Shown in pieces: positions 24,571 to 31,678 of a DNA stretch of 64,000 bases (position 1 is the stretch's first letter; each line of letters begins with the position of its first letter). The translations under genes and the position numbers were made by a program. The notes under the pieces were generated by a model that saw only the letters and a program-made list of their open reading frames with translations, was not told the origin of the DNA and did not search any database. The stretch is from Arcobacter arenosus (GTDB lineage Bacteria; Campylobacterota; Campylobacteria; Campylobacterales; Arcobacteraceae). The stretch is taken from NCBI RefSeq assembly GCF_005771535.1, contig NZ_VANU01000001.1, positions 620,001 through 684,000 on the forward strand, given 5' to 3'.

Positions 24571-24773
24571 CCATTCATAGTGTCCTATTCGTAGGACATT
24601 ATTGAGTGAGTTACTCAAACACTCCAACCGACCTAGCATCAGGAGTATAAATAAAGTATGAGTTGTCGAGATACTATTGTTAATTAGTCTTATTATTGTT
24701 AAGTAGGTTTACAGTTATCCTACTACCTATTGGTGAAAATCGGAATCATTAAACTGTTTAAGAAATTTTACAC

Positions 24774-24856
24774 AAGTGCAACAGAACACGAATACGAGTA
24801 ATAGTTTAAGTTAAAAATTTATGGAAATCCGTTCATAAATAGTCTGTGTTGCACTT
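24774..24856 (+). ncRNA. Tandem RNA element, copy 1
   Basis: AAGTGCAACA (24774-24783) and TGTTGCACTT (24847-24856) form a perfect 10-bp closing stem around a 63-base interior. The 5' arm is followed by GAA and the 3' arm is preceded by CATAAATAGTC, features shared with copy 2. Read on either strand the stem is the same; the plus strand is assumed because it is the operon leader. Confidence 0.6.
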
Positions 24857-24869
24857 ATTTAAGATTTTT

Positions 24870-24983
24870 CACATGAGGACAACAGAATTCCTTATTATTA
24901 AATTTTTAGATTTAGCGTTTATTCCTAAAAGATGATTTCCATTTGATGTAATCAGGCATTAAATAGTGTGTTGTCCTTATGTG
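24870..24983 (+). ncRNA. Tandem RNA element, copy 2
   Basis: CACATGAGGACAACA (24870-24884) pairs with TGTTGTCCTTATGTG (24969-24983) over 15 bp with one G-U. The arms are followed by GAA and preceded by CATTAAATAGTG, as in copy 1. Between the copies, two base pairs of the stem differ (T-A to G-C and G-C to A-T), both changes preserving pairing. Confidence 0.62.
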
Positions 24984-25011
24984 AGAGATTAAAAAATATT
25001 AGGAGGAAGTT

Positions 25012-25401
25012 ATGGAACAAGTTTTAACAGAAAATGACAAAGTTAGAAATATTTTAAGACTACAAAATATTACGTCTGAAAATATAAACATAGAAATGAT
25101 TAAAGAGTTAGTTGAAATATTAAATAAACACTTAAAAGAATCAGGCATTTATCATGGTACGGCAACTATTGATAGACTTAGAAATGCAAAATTTATAACC
25201 ATGAGTACAGAAGATTGGGAAGGACGTGAAGCGGTTAGCTTTAATAGTGATGGCTTCATAGGTTTTTGTGGATGGGCTGATTCAAAAAATAGTAAACCAA
25301 TATTAAATGCTGTGACCGAATGGGCTTTAAATCATAGAGAAAAACAATTTAATCTTCATGTAGCTAAAAATTATAGTGAATTAGATTTATTAGAGGACTA
25401 A
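25012..25401 (+). CDS. Phage protein of unknown function (129 aa)
   Basis: Starts at ATG 25012 behind a good AGGAGG site at the end of the structured leader. The protein contains ITMSTEDWEGREAVSFNSDG and FCGWADSKNSKPILNAVTEW. No family recognised. As the first gene after the tandem RNA elements its expression may be the one most affected by them. Confidence 0.75.
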   Translation: MEQVLTENDKVRNILRLQNITSENINIEMIKELVEILNKHLKESGIYHGTATIDRLRNAKFITMSTEDWEGREAVSFNSDGFIGFCGWADSKNSKPILNAVTEWALNHREKQFNLHVAKNYSELDLLED

Positions 25402-25404
25402 ATA

Positions 25405-25494
25405 ATGGAACTATCAAACATATTAATAGCACTAATAATTACAGTTGGTGCATGGGATTTAGGTTTTAGTGAATTTGTGAGAAGGGGGTTGTGA
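25405..25494 (+). CDS. Small membrane peptide (29 aa)
   Basis: ATG 25405 lies 3 bases after the upstream stop and its TGA overlaps the downstream ATG (TGATG). The peptide MELSNILIALIITVGAWDLG is a single hydrophobic helix with a basic C-terminus (FVRRGL). Function unknown. Confidence 0.5.
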   Translation: MELSNILIALIITVGAWDLGFSEFVRRGL

Positions 25495-25844
25495 TGATAA
25501 GTAAAGAGTTGTTGAGTGAGGTTTTAGATAAAGATGTTATATCTATGTCTTCATATGAAGAAAATACTCTTGGATATTTAGTAAACGAAGATGATTATTA
25601 TCAAATTAATATCTACGAATTAGCACATAAGTGTAAAGAGTGGATATTGAAACACAAAACACTAAATGTTAGTGTAATTTCTATTTCTTGCCAAACTGAG
25701 CCACCAAATATATGTCATTCTTTTGTTTCTTATTATTGTTTTGAAATTAAAGATTTTGCTAAGGCTTGCTTTTCTGGGGAAACAGAAATTGAAACAGTAA
25801 TTCATGCTTGCCAATGGATACTAGATGATGAGTACAAATCATGA
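25494..25844 (+). CDS. Phage protein of unknown function (116 aa)
   Basis: The ATG at 25494 in a TGATG junction is preferred to a GTG one codon upstream. The protein has ISKELLSEVLDKDVISMSSY at the N-terminus and four Cys, and ends VIHACQWILDDEYKS. The form resembles small phage proteins of unknown function that read a host protein, but nothing firm can be said. Confidence 0.7.
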   Translation: MISKELLSEVLDKDVISMSSYEENTLGYLVNEDDYYQINIYELAHKCKEWILKHKTLNVSVISISCQTEPPNICHSFVSYYCFEIKDFAKACFSGETEIETVIHACQWILDDEYKS

Positions 25845-25954
25845 AAATAAGAATCTGCAACAAAAACGGAAAAACATTAAAAATTGAAACTGTATCAACT
25901 CCAAGAGAAGTTGAGAAAATAGCTATAAAAAATGAATATTGGGAGTATATGTAA
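25841..25954 (+). CDS. Small phage protein (37 aa)
   Basis: An ATGA overlap upstream (25841) and TAATG junction downstream (25954) support translation. Sequence begins KIRICNKNGKTLKIETVST and looks like a beta-hairpin plus helix. Function unknown. Confidence 0.55.
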   Translation: MKIRICNKNGKTLKIETVSTPREVEKIAIKNEYWEYM

Positions 25955-26226
25955 TGAGTGCTTTAGAATCACATGATTATGACTTAATGAAACATGAAGA
26001 ACGTGACGGAATGTGGTTGGCGATTGAAGAAGAAAATATCGCTGAGTTTAGAGAAATGTTAGAAGAAGCTTTTACCTTTGCAAATAATGAGAAGATAGAA
26101 CAAGACACTATTTTTACAGAGTTAAAAACCATCTTTAGAGCATATTTTGATAAATGTGACATGGTTATTTCAGAAGGTTATACTTTTGAACAATTGACTA
26201 ATACATTGATAAGGGGTGAGAGATGA
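25954..26226 (+). CDS. Phage protein of unknown function (90 aa)
   Basis: The preferred start is ATG 25954, which shares a base with the upstream TAA. The protein is acidic and helical (REMLEEAFTFANNEKIEQDT). It immediately precedes the Rad52-like gene and overlaps it by 4 bases, so it may belong to the recombination module. Confidence 0.68.
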   Translation: MSALESHDYDLMKHEERDGMWLAIEEENIAEFREMLEEAFTFANNEKIEQDTIFTELKTIFRAYFDKCDMVISEGYTFEQLTNTLIRGER

Positions 26227-26867
26227 ATATTAAAATATTAAAAGAGCCACTCAACCAGAGGCATATTAAATCAAGAAAAGAAGGTTATGGACAAGTTGGA
26301 TATATAACTGGAAGCCATGCAATAAGTGAAGCAAACAGAGCATTTGAGTATAAATGGAGTGCTGAAACTTTAGATATGAATTTAGTTCAAACAGAAATGA
26401 AGCCAAAGAAAGACAAGCAGGGGAATGACACAAATATTATGCTTAATTATGTGGGTTACACTTGTAAAGTTAAGGTAACTGTTGATGGACTTATTCGTGA
26501 AGGCTACGGATTCGGACAAGGTATTGATAAGGATTTAGGAAAGGCACATGAAAGTGCAACTAAAGAAGCTGAAACAGATGCACTTAAAAGAGCCTTGAGA
26601 ACATTTGGCGATATTTTTGGATTAGCATTGTACGAAAAAGATAACCAAAATATTACAAATGAATCAAAAGAATCTTATCAAATTATTACAGATGAACAAG
26701 TTAAATATATCAGAAAATTAAATCAAACAATAAAAATAGATGAAAAAGAACTTTGCACCTTCTTTATGATTGACAAGTTAGAAGATTTAAAAGGTCGTGA
26801 CTATAACAAGATGATTGAGATAATAAACAAACAGATTGAAAACAAAAAAGCAAAGGATAAAAAATGA
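26223..26867 (+). CDS. Rad52/Rad22-family single-strand annealing protein
   Basis: A 214-residue protein with the Rad52 core: LNQRHIKSRKEG, EANRAFEYKWSAET, VGYTCKVKVTVDGLIREGYG and the highly diagnostic AHESATKEAETDALKRALRT followed by FGDIFGLALYEKD (about 117-145). It would anneal complementary single strands produced by the exonuclease encoded next. The C-terminal 60 residues are a separate helical extension. ATGA overlaps join it to both neighbours. Confidence 0.93.
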   Translation: MNIKILKEPLNQRHIKSRKEGYGQVGYITGSHAISEANRAFEYKWSAETLDMNLVQTEMKPKKDKQGNDTNIMLNYVGYTCKVKVTVDGLIREGYGFGQGIDKDLGKAHESATKEAETDALKRALRTFGDIFGLALYEKDNQNITNESKESYQIITDEQVKYIRKLNQTIKIDEKELCTFFMIDKLEDLKGRDYNKMIEIINKQIENKKAKDKK

Positions 26868-27727
26868 GTTGCAATATCTTAAATTTAAAACAAGGTAGTG
26901 AACTTTGGCACAAGACAAGACTTGAACATTACAAGACTGCTTCAAGAACTCCTATTGTATGTGGAGTAAGTCCTTTTCAATCTAAAGAACAATTAGCTAT
27001 GCAGTTAAGAGGTGAATATGAGCCTTTTTATTCTAAGGCAATGCAAATGGGTAATGAGTTTGAAGATGATGTGAGAACACTAGCAGAAATGAAATTCAAT
27101 GATACTTTTAAGCCTTTAGTTGGGATAAAAGATGATTACTTAGCTTCACTTGATGGAATCAATTTTTCAAGAGATACTATTATTGAAATCAAGGTTAGTG
27201 AAAAAACTTTCAATGATTTAAAAGATGGAATTATTCCTGATGTTTACTATTTTCAAATTCAACATCAAATGATGGTTTTTGATGAAGTAGACCAAGCCTA
27301 CTTAGTAGCTTATAATCCAAAAACTTGTGAAACTGCATATAGTAAGCCGATACTTCCTGATATGGAAGCTATTTTGTTTATTAAAGAATCATGGAAAAGG
27401 TTTGATGAAGAAAAAGACACTTTAAAAGTTGAAGAATTTGATATGTCAGAAAATGATGAATTTCTTATGGCAGTTGATAATTATAAGCTTCACATGAAAG
27501 AGTTAGAAGAAGCAAAAGAAAAAGCAGAAGATGCAAAAAAAGCACTTCTTGAATTTTATCAAGGTGGTAAAACTTTTGGCGGTGGAGTTACTATTTCTTA
27601 TACTAAACCTTCTAAATCGGTTAATTATTCGCAACTGTATAAAGATAACAAAGCACTTTTAAAAGATGTGGATTTATCTAAATATGAAGGAGAAAGAAAA
27701 GGTAGTTTTAGAGTGAGTGTAAAATGA
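26864..27727 (+). CDS. YqaJ-type viral recombination exonuclease
   Basis: A 287-residue lambda-exonuclease-like (PD-(D/E)xK) nuclease. The active-site residues are visible: Glu65 (MGNEFED), Asp97 (LASLDGIN), Glu108 and Lys110 (IIEIKVS), and Gln131/Gln133 in YFQIQHQM. The N-terminus GSELWHKTRLEHYKTAS is the usual Exo/YqaJ start. It should degrade one strand from ends and load the Rad52-like annealing protein. Confidence 0.94.
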   Translation: MSCNILNLKQGSELWHKTRLEHYKTASRTPIVCGVSPFQSKEQLAMQLRGEYEPFYSKAMQMGNEFEDDVRTLAEMKFNDTFKPLVGIKDDYLASLDGINFSRDTIIEIKVSEKTFNDLKDGIIPDVYYFQIQHQMMVFDEVDQAYLVAYNPKTCETAYSKPILPDMEAILFIKESWKRFDEEKDTLKVEEFDMSENDEFLMAVDNYKLHMKELEEAKEKAEDAKKALLEFYQGGKTFGGGVTISYTKPSKSVNYSQLYKDNKALLKDVDLSKYEGERKGSFRVSVK

Positions 27728-28062
27728 AAATAAGTTCAAACTTCAATCGTTTGTTTTGGGGAACAATAATCAATGATATAAAACAAAATCTTGATTACCC
27801 CATAGAATTAAATCATAAAGTTTTTGGATACATCAAAGTTGATATGAGAAGGTTATCAAAAGATAGTATCCATCAACTCTTGAAGCAATTAACTAATTTT
27901 CCAAAAGATGAAAATTTTAAAGCAAAGAGTTTAACAGAAGTTAGCAATAAGGACTTGGTTAATCATATTGAGCTTATAAAAGTGATGATGAATCAAAATG
28001 GTTTTGTGTTCCGAGCAGATGAAGAAGAATGGAATAGGTTAATAAATGAATGTAAAGGATAA
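27724..28062 (+). CDS. Phage protein of unknown function in recombination module (112 aa)
   Basis: Overlaps the exonuclease gene by 4 bases. Sequence has NFNRLFWGTIINDIKQNLDY and VDMRRLSKDSIHQLLKQLTN, a helical protein with a Trp-rich start. Location suggests an accessory recombination protein, but no family is recognised. Confidence 0.72.
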   Translation: MKISSNFNRLFWGTIINDIKQNLDYPIELNHKVFGYIKVDMRRLSKDSIHQLLKQLTNFPKDENFKAKSLTEVSNKDLVNHIELIKVMMNQNGFVFRADEEEWNRLINECKG

Positions 28063-28066
28063 ATAA

Positions 28067-28387
28067 ATGGCAGTAAGTCAAGTAAAAAACATAGTAGCAA
28101 CAACGGGTACATACATGAAAGATGGTGTAGAGAAAAAAAGATATCTAACAGTAGGAAGTCTTTTTATTTATGATGATGGAGGAATGAGTATCAAACTTGA
28201 TGCAGTTCCAACTGGATTTGATGGAAATCTAAGTGTGTATGACAGAGACAACCAAAATAATCAACAACAAGCACCACAAGGTTATCAACAACCTCCAACG
28301 CAACAAGGTTACAATCCACAAGGTTATCCACAAAATCCACAAGGGCAGTATGGGCAGAACACCATGCAACATCCCCAACACAGATAA
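28067..28387 (+). CDS. SSB-like phage protein, zero-frame product (106 aa)
   Basis: Residues 1-62 form a small beta-rich domain (YMKDGVEKKRYLTVGSLFIY, SIKLDAVPTGFDGNLSVYD) that resembles small DNA-associated proteins of plasmids and phages and is shorter than a full SSB OB-fold. Residues 65-106 are a Gln/Gly/Pro-rich linker like that of SSB. The frame stops at 28387 without an acidic tip, but a +1 shift at 28373-28376 would add one (see next entry). It follows the Rad52 and exonuclease genes, as phage SSBs often do. Confidence 0.75.
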   Translation: MAVSQVKNIVATTGTYMKDGVEKKRYLTVGSLFIYDDGGMSIKLDAVPTGFDGNLSVYDRDNQNNQQQAPQGYQQPPTQQGYNPQGYPQNPQGQYGQNTMQHPQHR

Positions 28388-28451
28388 TAGAGTGATTCCT
28401 GAAATAGATATTGATGATGATCAAATCCCTTTTAATCAAGGTCAAGGCTAA
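28373..28451 (+). other. +1-frame extension encoding an SSB-type acidic tail
   Basis: After codon CCC (28373-28375) in the run CCCC, the +1 frame continues for 24 codons to TAA 28449-28451. It encodes NTDNRVIPEIDIDDDQIPF followed by NQGQG. IPxIDIxxDxIPF is the acidic tip of campylobacterotal SSB proteins, the part that recruits replication and repair partners. A 127-residue product would result. Either programmed +1 slippage on CCCC, or a one-base insertion (biological or sequencing), explains it. Confidence 0.6.
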
Positions 28452-28520
28452 ACCTATATCCAATTAGCTTTTTGAGAGTCATAGTCGTATGGCTCTATTG
28501 AAAATTAATAAAGGATTAAT

Positions 28521-29336
28521 ATGAGCAGGAATGAAGTCAAAAAAAGAGAAGAAAATACAACTTATATAGCAACAATTAGCGGTGGGAAAGATAGTGTTAC
28601 TATGTGTGATTTGTTATTAAAAAATGGTTATCCAGTTGATTATATTTTGTTTACTGATACATTACATGAACATAAAAAAATGTATGATTATATTGAAAAA
28701 TTAAAAATTTATTTTAGATCAAAATATAATAAAAAAATTACAATATTAAAACCTAAATCTACTTTTGAACATTGGGCATTTGGAGTATTAGAGCGAGGAG
28801 AAAGAAAAGGATCTATTAGAGGATTACCAAATTTATCAAATGGGATGTGTTATTGGAGAAGAGAATCTAAAGTTAAACCAATGGAAAAATTTACAAAGCA
28901 TTTTGAAAAAGTAGTTTATTATATAGGATATACGTTGGATGAAAATAGATCAATTGAAAATTATGATAAATACACTTTTAAGTTTCCTCTTAGAGATATT
29001 TTTAAAATGAAAGAAGATGACTGTAAAAAATATTTAATAGATCAAGAAATGGAAAACCATCTTTATAGACATTATTCTAGAACTGGTTGCGATTTTTGCC
29101 CTTTTCAGTCAGAGCAATCTTTCTATATGACTTGGAAGCATTATCCAGAAACATGGGATAAAATGAAAAAAATCGAATCTAAATTATTAAAATTAAATAA
29201 TGTTGTTTCTAGCACTTGGTTTATGAATCATAGAACTTGTGATGATATGGAAAAGCTATTTAAAGAAAAAGATAAACAAGGAAGTTTATTTGATTTTTCA
29301 GATGAGCCATTAAAAGATTGTTTTTGCAAGATATAA
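28521..29336 (+). CDS. PAPS-reductase-family (PP-loop) protein
   Basis: A 271-residue protein with the PP-loop SGGKDS at residues 20-25 and DYILFTDTLHEHKKMYDYIE near 45-65, the fold of PAPS reductases and adenine-nucleotide alpha-hydrolases. A Cys set occurs at CYWRRESK and CDFCPFQSEQS, as in phage members of the family and DndC-like proteins. Substrate unknown; nucleotide or sulphur chemistry is possible. A hairpin around 28472-28494 lies just upstream. Codon use looks somewhat more AT-rich than its neighbours. Confidence 0.86.
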   Translation: MSRNEVKKREENTTYIATISGGKDSVTMCDLLLKNGYPVDYILFTDTLHEHKKMYDYIEKLKIYFRSKYNKKITILKPKSTFEHWAFGVLERGERKGSIRGLPNLSNGMCYWRRESKVKPMEKFTKHFEKVVYYIGYTLDENRSIENYDKYTFKFPLRDIFKMKEDDCKKYLIDQEMENHLYRHYSRTGCDFCPFQSEQSFYMTWKHYPETWDKMKKIESKLLKLNNVVSSTWFMNHRTCDDMEKLFKEKDKQGSLFDFSDEPLKDCFCKI

Positions 29337-29345
29337 AGGATAAAT

Positions 29346-29885
29346 ATGAGCCACCCACCAATATTTAAACTGCCAAAGATAACCCACATCAATACAAAAG
29401 CCAGAAAAGAGTTTATTCTTGATTGTCTCTTTATTGGTGTAGGAGTTCAAATGTTATACGCAACTTTAGTTGAAGATTTCAAAGATGGTGTTGTTAGTTT
29501 GCATAAAAATAAACATAGAAAAAACATCAAGAAAATTAGACTGCTTTATCATGAGTTGAAAGACAAGCAAGACTTACTATTCTCAATGATGAGTCAAGAG
29601 GATAGAGATACTTATATTCATAAAAACAACACGATTATTAGAGATAGATTTATTTCTGATATTGGAATGTGTAAAGATGAATTGTGTTTAGAATATGTTG
29701 CTGTTGCAGTATTGCGTTATGGCTTGAATAGAAAAAGGAAATATCCAATTTATGACTATTTAAAACCATTTGGAAGTTTTGCTGTAAGTATAAAGGTTAT
29801 GAGAGAAGTAAAAGGTGCGATTAATCATGAGTATGAGAAAGAAAGAAAAGTCGCTGAAAATTTTGTGAGTAAAATAAGGTATTGA
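29346..29885 (+). CDS. Phage protein of unknown function (179 aa)
   Basis: A helical, basic protein with AGG-type binding site upstream. It contains KARKEFILDCLFIGVGVQML and LEYVAVAVLRYGLNRKRKYP. No family recognised. Placed in the middle of the rightward operon. Confidence 0.72.
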   Translation: MSHPPIFKLPKITHINTKARKEFILDCLFIGVGVQMLYATLVEDFKDGVVSLHKNKHRKNIKKIRLLYHELKDKQDLLFSMMSQEDRDTYIHKNNTIIRDRFISDIGMCKDELCLEYVAVAVLRYGLNRKRKYPIYDYLKPFGSFAVSIKVMREVKGAINHEYEKERKVAENFVSKIRY

Positions 29886-29886
29886 T

Positions 29887-30039
29887 ATGAAAATTTGTAA
29901 ATGGTGCAAAAAAGAAAACGAGAGCGATGGCTATTATTATTGTTGTGAAAGTTGTGCTGAAAATGCTAGGAGGTGGTATTTGAATGAATACTATAAAGAG
30001 TATAACAAGAAGAAAAGAGAAAAATTAAAAGGTTGTTGA
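29887..30039 (+). CDS. Small zinc-ribbon protein (50 aa)
   Basis: Starts at ATG 29887, one base after the previous stop. Contains CKWCKKENESDGYYYCCESC, a CxxC...CCxxC arrangement typical of a treble-clef or zinc-ribbon, followed by a basic helix. Probably binds nucleic acid or protein; function unknown. Confidence 0.65.
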   Translation: MKICKWCKKENESDGYYYCCESCAENARRWYLNEYYKEYNKKKREKLKGC

Positions 30040-30040
30040 A

Positions 30041-30130
30041 ATGGATGCAGAAACAATATTTTTAGGTGCAATTTTATTTGGTGCTACTGTTGGAGTAGTT
30101 AGATTTTTTACACCGATAAAGGAGAAGTGA
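30041..30130 (+). CDS. Small membrane peptide (29 aa)
   Basis: ATG 30041 lies just after the previous stop and its TGA overlaps the next ATG. MDAETIFLGAILFGATVGVV followed by a short basic tail gives one membrane helix. Function unknown. Confidence 0.5.
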   Translation: MDAETIFLGAILFGATVGVVRFFTPIKEK

Positions 30131-30291
30131 TGACACCATGTCTAGTAGCTTTCAATGAAACAGAATATAAGATGTTTAAGAAGTATTTTCCTGGGGTAAT
30201 GGTAGTAAAGAATGAATTAATGCCTGAAAAACCATTAAGAGATAAAAAGCCTTTTAGACTTTTAGAACATGGAAAGAGGAGAAGAAGATGA
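30130..30291 (+). CDS. Small basic phage protein (53 aa)
   Basis: A TGATG start at 30130 and an ATGA end at 30288 tie it to its neighbours. Sequence has TPCLVAFNETEYKMFKKYFP and ends HGKRRRR. Function unknown. Confidence 0.55.
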   Translation: MTPCLVAFNETEYKMFKKYFPGVMVVKNELMPEKPLRDKKPFRLLEHGKRRRR

Positions 30292-30512
30292 TAAAAAGAA
30301 AAATCAATAGATATGATATAGAAGTTTCTGATAAACTTAGACACACATATAAACCATTTGCAACAAAAATCGCAGAAATTATATTAATGGAAGAAGTTGG
30401 AGATATTCAAATATTACGAACCATGTCAGATTGTATAATTGAGTTAGAAAAATTAAAAGAACAATATCAAAATGAGTTGATTGAATACAAAAAAAGATAT
30501 GGGGAAATTTAA
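30288..30512 (+). CDS. Small helical phage protein (74 aa)
   Basis: Begins IKRKINRYDIEVSDKLRHTY and ends with a coiled coil (ELEKLKEQYQNELIEYKKRY). Overlaps the previous gene by 4 bases. Function unknown. Confidence 0.62.
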   Translation: MIKRKINRYDIEVSDKLRHTYKPFATKIAEIILMEEVGDIQILRTMSDCIIELEKLKEQYQNELIEYKKRYGEI

Positions 30513-30530
30513 AACTAAAAGGAGTAACAG

Positions 30531-30623
30531 ATGAACGAAAACGAAAACTTAATTTTAATGTTTGTTGGAGTAGGAATTGTTTACTCCGTTGTGTTGTATT
30601 TTGTTGGAAAGGCTAGAGAATGA
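30531..30623 (+). CDS. Small membrane peptide (30 aa)
   Basis: An AGGAG site precedes ATG 30531. The peptide MNENENLILMFVGVGIVYSV and VLYFVGKARE has a single hydrophobic helix. Third such peptide in this operon. Function unknown. Confidence 0.52.
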   Translation: MNENENLILMFVGVGIVYSVVLYFVGKARE

Positions 30624-30638
30624 TGGATAGAAAAGAAG

Positions 30639-30797
30639 ATGAATAAAAGATACGGAGTATTTTTAGTACAGCCATCTGTTGAAAATGAAATAATCAAAAT
30701 TTTTAATACATACAAGAAGACTAAGAAAATGTGTGATGAAATGAATCAAGACAATGACTGTATTTATGAAAGTTATATAGTTAGAGAAATAGCATAG
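30639..30797 (+). CDS. Small phage protein (52 aa)
   Basis: Starts at ATG 30639 behind AAAAGAAG. Sequence MNKRYGVFLVQPSVENEIIK, then a basic helix and acidic end. No family recognised. Confidence 0.52.
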   Translation: MNKRYGVFLVQPSVENEIIKIFNTYKKTKKMCDEMNQDNDCIYESYIVREIA

Positions 30798-30818
30798 ATA
30801 TATTGAAAGGATTTAATT

Positions 30819-31118
30819 ATGAATAGAGAGCAACATTATTTGTTAAAACTTAGTGAAGAGTGTAGTGAGGTTGCTAAAGAATGTAGTAAAGCTATTCTAT
30901 TTGGTCTTGATGATTTTGAGCCGAATCAGACTTTATCGAATCAAGAAAAAATAGAAAATGAACTAGCTGATTTGCTTTCAGTTATGAACGAACTTGTAAA
31001 TATGGGCAAACTAGATAAGAGTAAAATATTTCAAGCCAGTAAGAGGATAAAAAAAGCTATAAAAGTTGATAAATATTTTCAAATATCTTGTGAGCTAGGA
31101 AGAACAGAAAATAAATAG
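30819..31118 (+). CDS. MazG-like nucleotide pyrophosphohydrolase
   Basis: A 99-residue single-domain protein with LLKLSEECSEVAKECSKAI (EExxE) and KIENELADLLSVMNELV (ExxD), the metal-binding signature of MazG-like all-alpha NTP pyrophosphatases. Phages commonly carry such enzymes, which may hydrolyse dNTPs or alarmone-type nucleotides. Followed at 31115 by a hairpin. Confidence 0.82.
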   Translation: MNREQHYLLKLSEECSEVAKECSKAILFGLDDFEPNQTLSNQEKIENELADLLSVMNELVNMGKLDKSKIFQASKRIKKAIKVDKYFQISCELGRTENK

Positions 31119-31137
31119 CATAGTATATCTATGCTAT
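31115..31137 (+). repeat. Intercistronic hairpin with 9-bp stem
   Basis: ATAGCATAG-TATAT-CTATGCTAT is a perfect inverted repeat overlapping the stop of the MazG-like gene. No T-run follows, so it is more likely an RNA processing or stability element than a terminator. Confidence 0.55.
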
Positions 31138-31156
31138 TGCATTAAAAGGATATTAG

Positions 31157-31297
31157 ATGAAAAAAAGAGAAGAAATACCAAAGCCAAAAGCACCCGAACC
31201 AAGATATATACATGAAAATGGGAGAGATACAATTTTGTCCGTTACGTTTTGGTTTATTATTTTGATTTTAGTCATAATCATTTTCGCAATGACTTAG
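31157..31297 (+). CDS. Small C-tail-anchored membrane protein (46 aa)
   Basis: Starts at ATG 31157 behind AAAGGA. The N-terminal 27 residues are polar (KKREEIPKPKAPEPRYIHEN) and the C-terminal part is a hydrophobic helix (WFIILILVIIIFAMT). Function unknown. Confidence 0.55.
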   Translation: MKKREEIPKPKAPEPRYIHENGRDTILSVTFWFIILILVIIIFAMT

Positions 31298-31308
31298 AAG
31301 GTGAAGTA

Positions 31309-31521
31309 ATGGCATCATTTCCAACTAACTTTGAAATATTTGAAGATAATGAAACAGATCTAATTGCTACTTTTAGTGCTGTAGATTCAGAATCGCTTGA
31401 AGTAACTATTGACAAGAAAATTCTAGATGGTGATGAGTTAAGAGAATTAGCAGTTTGTTTAGATAAGGCTAAACATCTTTTAAAAACAGGAGTAAATAAT
31501 GAAAATAAAAACAGCAATTGA
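31309..31521 (+). CDS. Small acidic phage protein (70 aa)
   Basis: ATG 31309 preceded by AAGGTG is the likely start. Sequence ASFPTNFEIFEDNETDLIAT, then an acidic helix. No family recognised. It overlaps the next small gene by 23 bases. Confidence 0.6.
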   Translation: MASFPTNFEIFEDNETDLIATFSAVDSESLEVTIDKKILDGDELRELAVCLDKAKHLLKTGVNNENKNSN

Positions 31522-31678
31522 TAAAAAAGAAAAACTTGAAAAAGAGATACAAAAACTTTTGAATAAGTATCAGCAAGAGACAAAGTTGGAAATCAAGGAT
31601 ATTAGTTTTGATGGTTTTGATTGCATAGATGAAGATACACAATATATTAGTGAAGTTAATGTGAAGGTAGAACTATGA
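31499..31678 (+). CDS. Small phage protein (59 aa)
   Basis: Begins KIKTAIDKKEKLEKEIQKLL, a coiled coil, followed by a short beta-hairpin and acidic C-terminus. AGGAG lies upstream within the previous gene; the TGA overlaps the next ATG (ATGA). Function unknown. Confidence 0.6.
   Translation: MKIKTAIDKKEKLEKEIQKLLNKYQQETKLEIKDISFDGFDCIDEDTQYISEVNVKVEL

Larger units (their letters stand above)
24571..25011 (+). promoter_or_regulatory. Long structured non-coding leader of the rightward operon
   Basis: The 441-base interval has no gene but a series of stems. TGTCCTA-TTCG-TAGGACA (24581-24598) is a perfect 7-bp stem with a TTCG tetraloop. TTGAGT/ACTCAA (24602-24618) and GTAGG/CCTAC (24703-24722) follow, then the two large tandem elements listed separately. 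An AGGAGG lies before the ATG at 25012. The region is likely transcribed as the operon leader. Confidence 0.6.

Noticed and set aside
24774-24983. CRISPR-like or retron element
   Set aside because: No regularly spaced identical direct repeats and no reverse transcriptase or cas gene is present.
24774-25401. Type III toxin-antitoxin (ToxI repeats plus ToxN)
   Set aside because: There are only two large elements, not short tandem repeats; no terminator separates them from the next gene, and the 129-residue protein has no ToxN-like character.
28233-28451. Independent 72-codon gene overlapping the SSB-like gene
   Set aside because: Its first two thirds are a shifted reading of the Gln/Gly-rich linker and look random; only the last 24 codons resemble a protein (the SSB tail).
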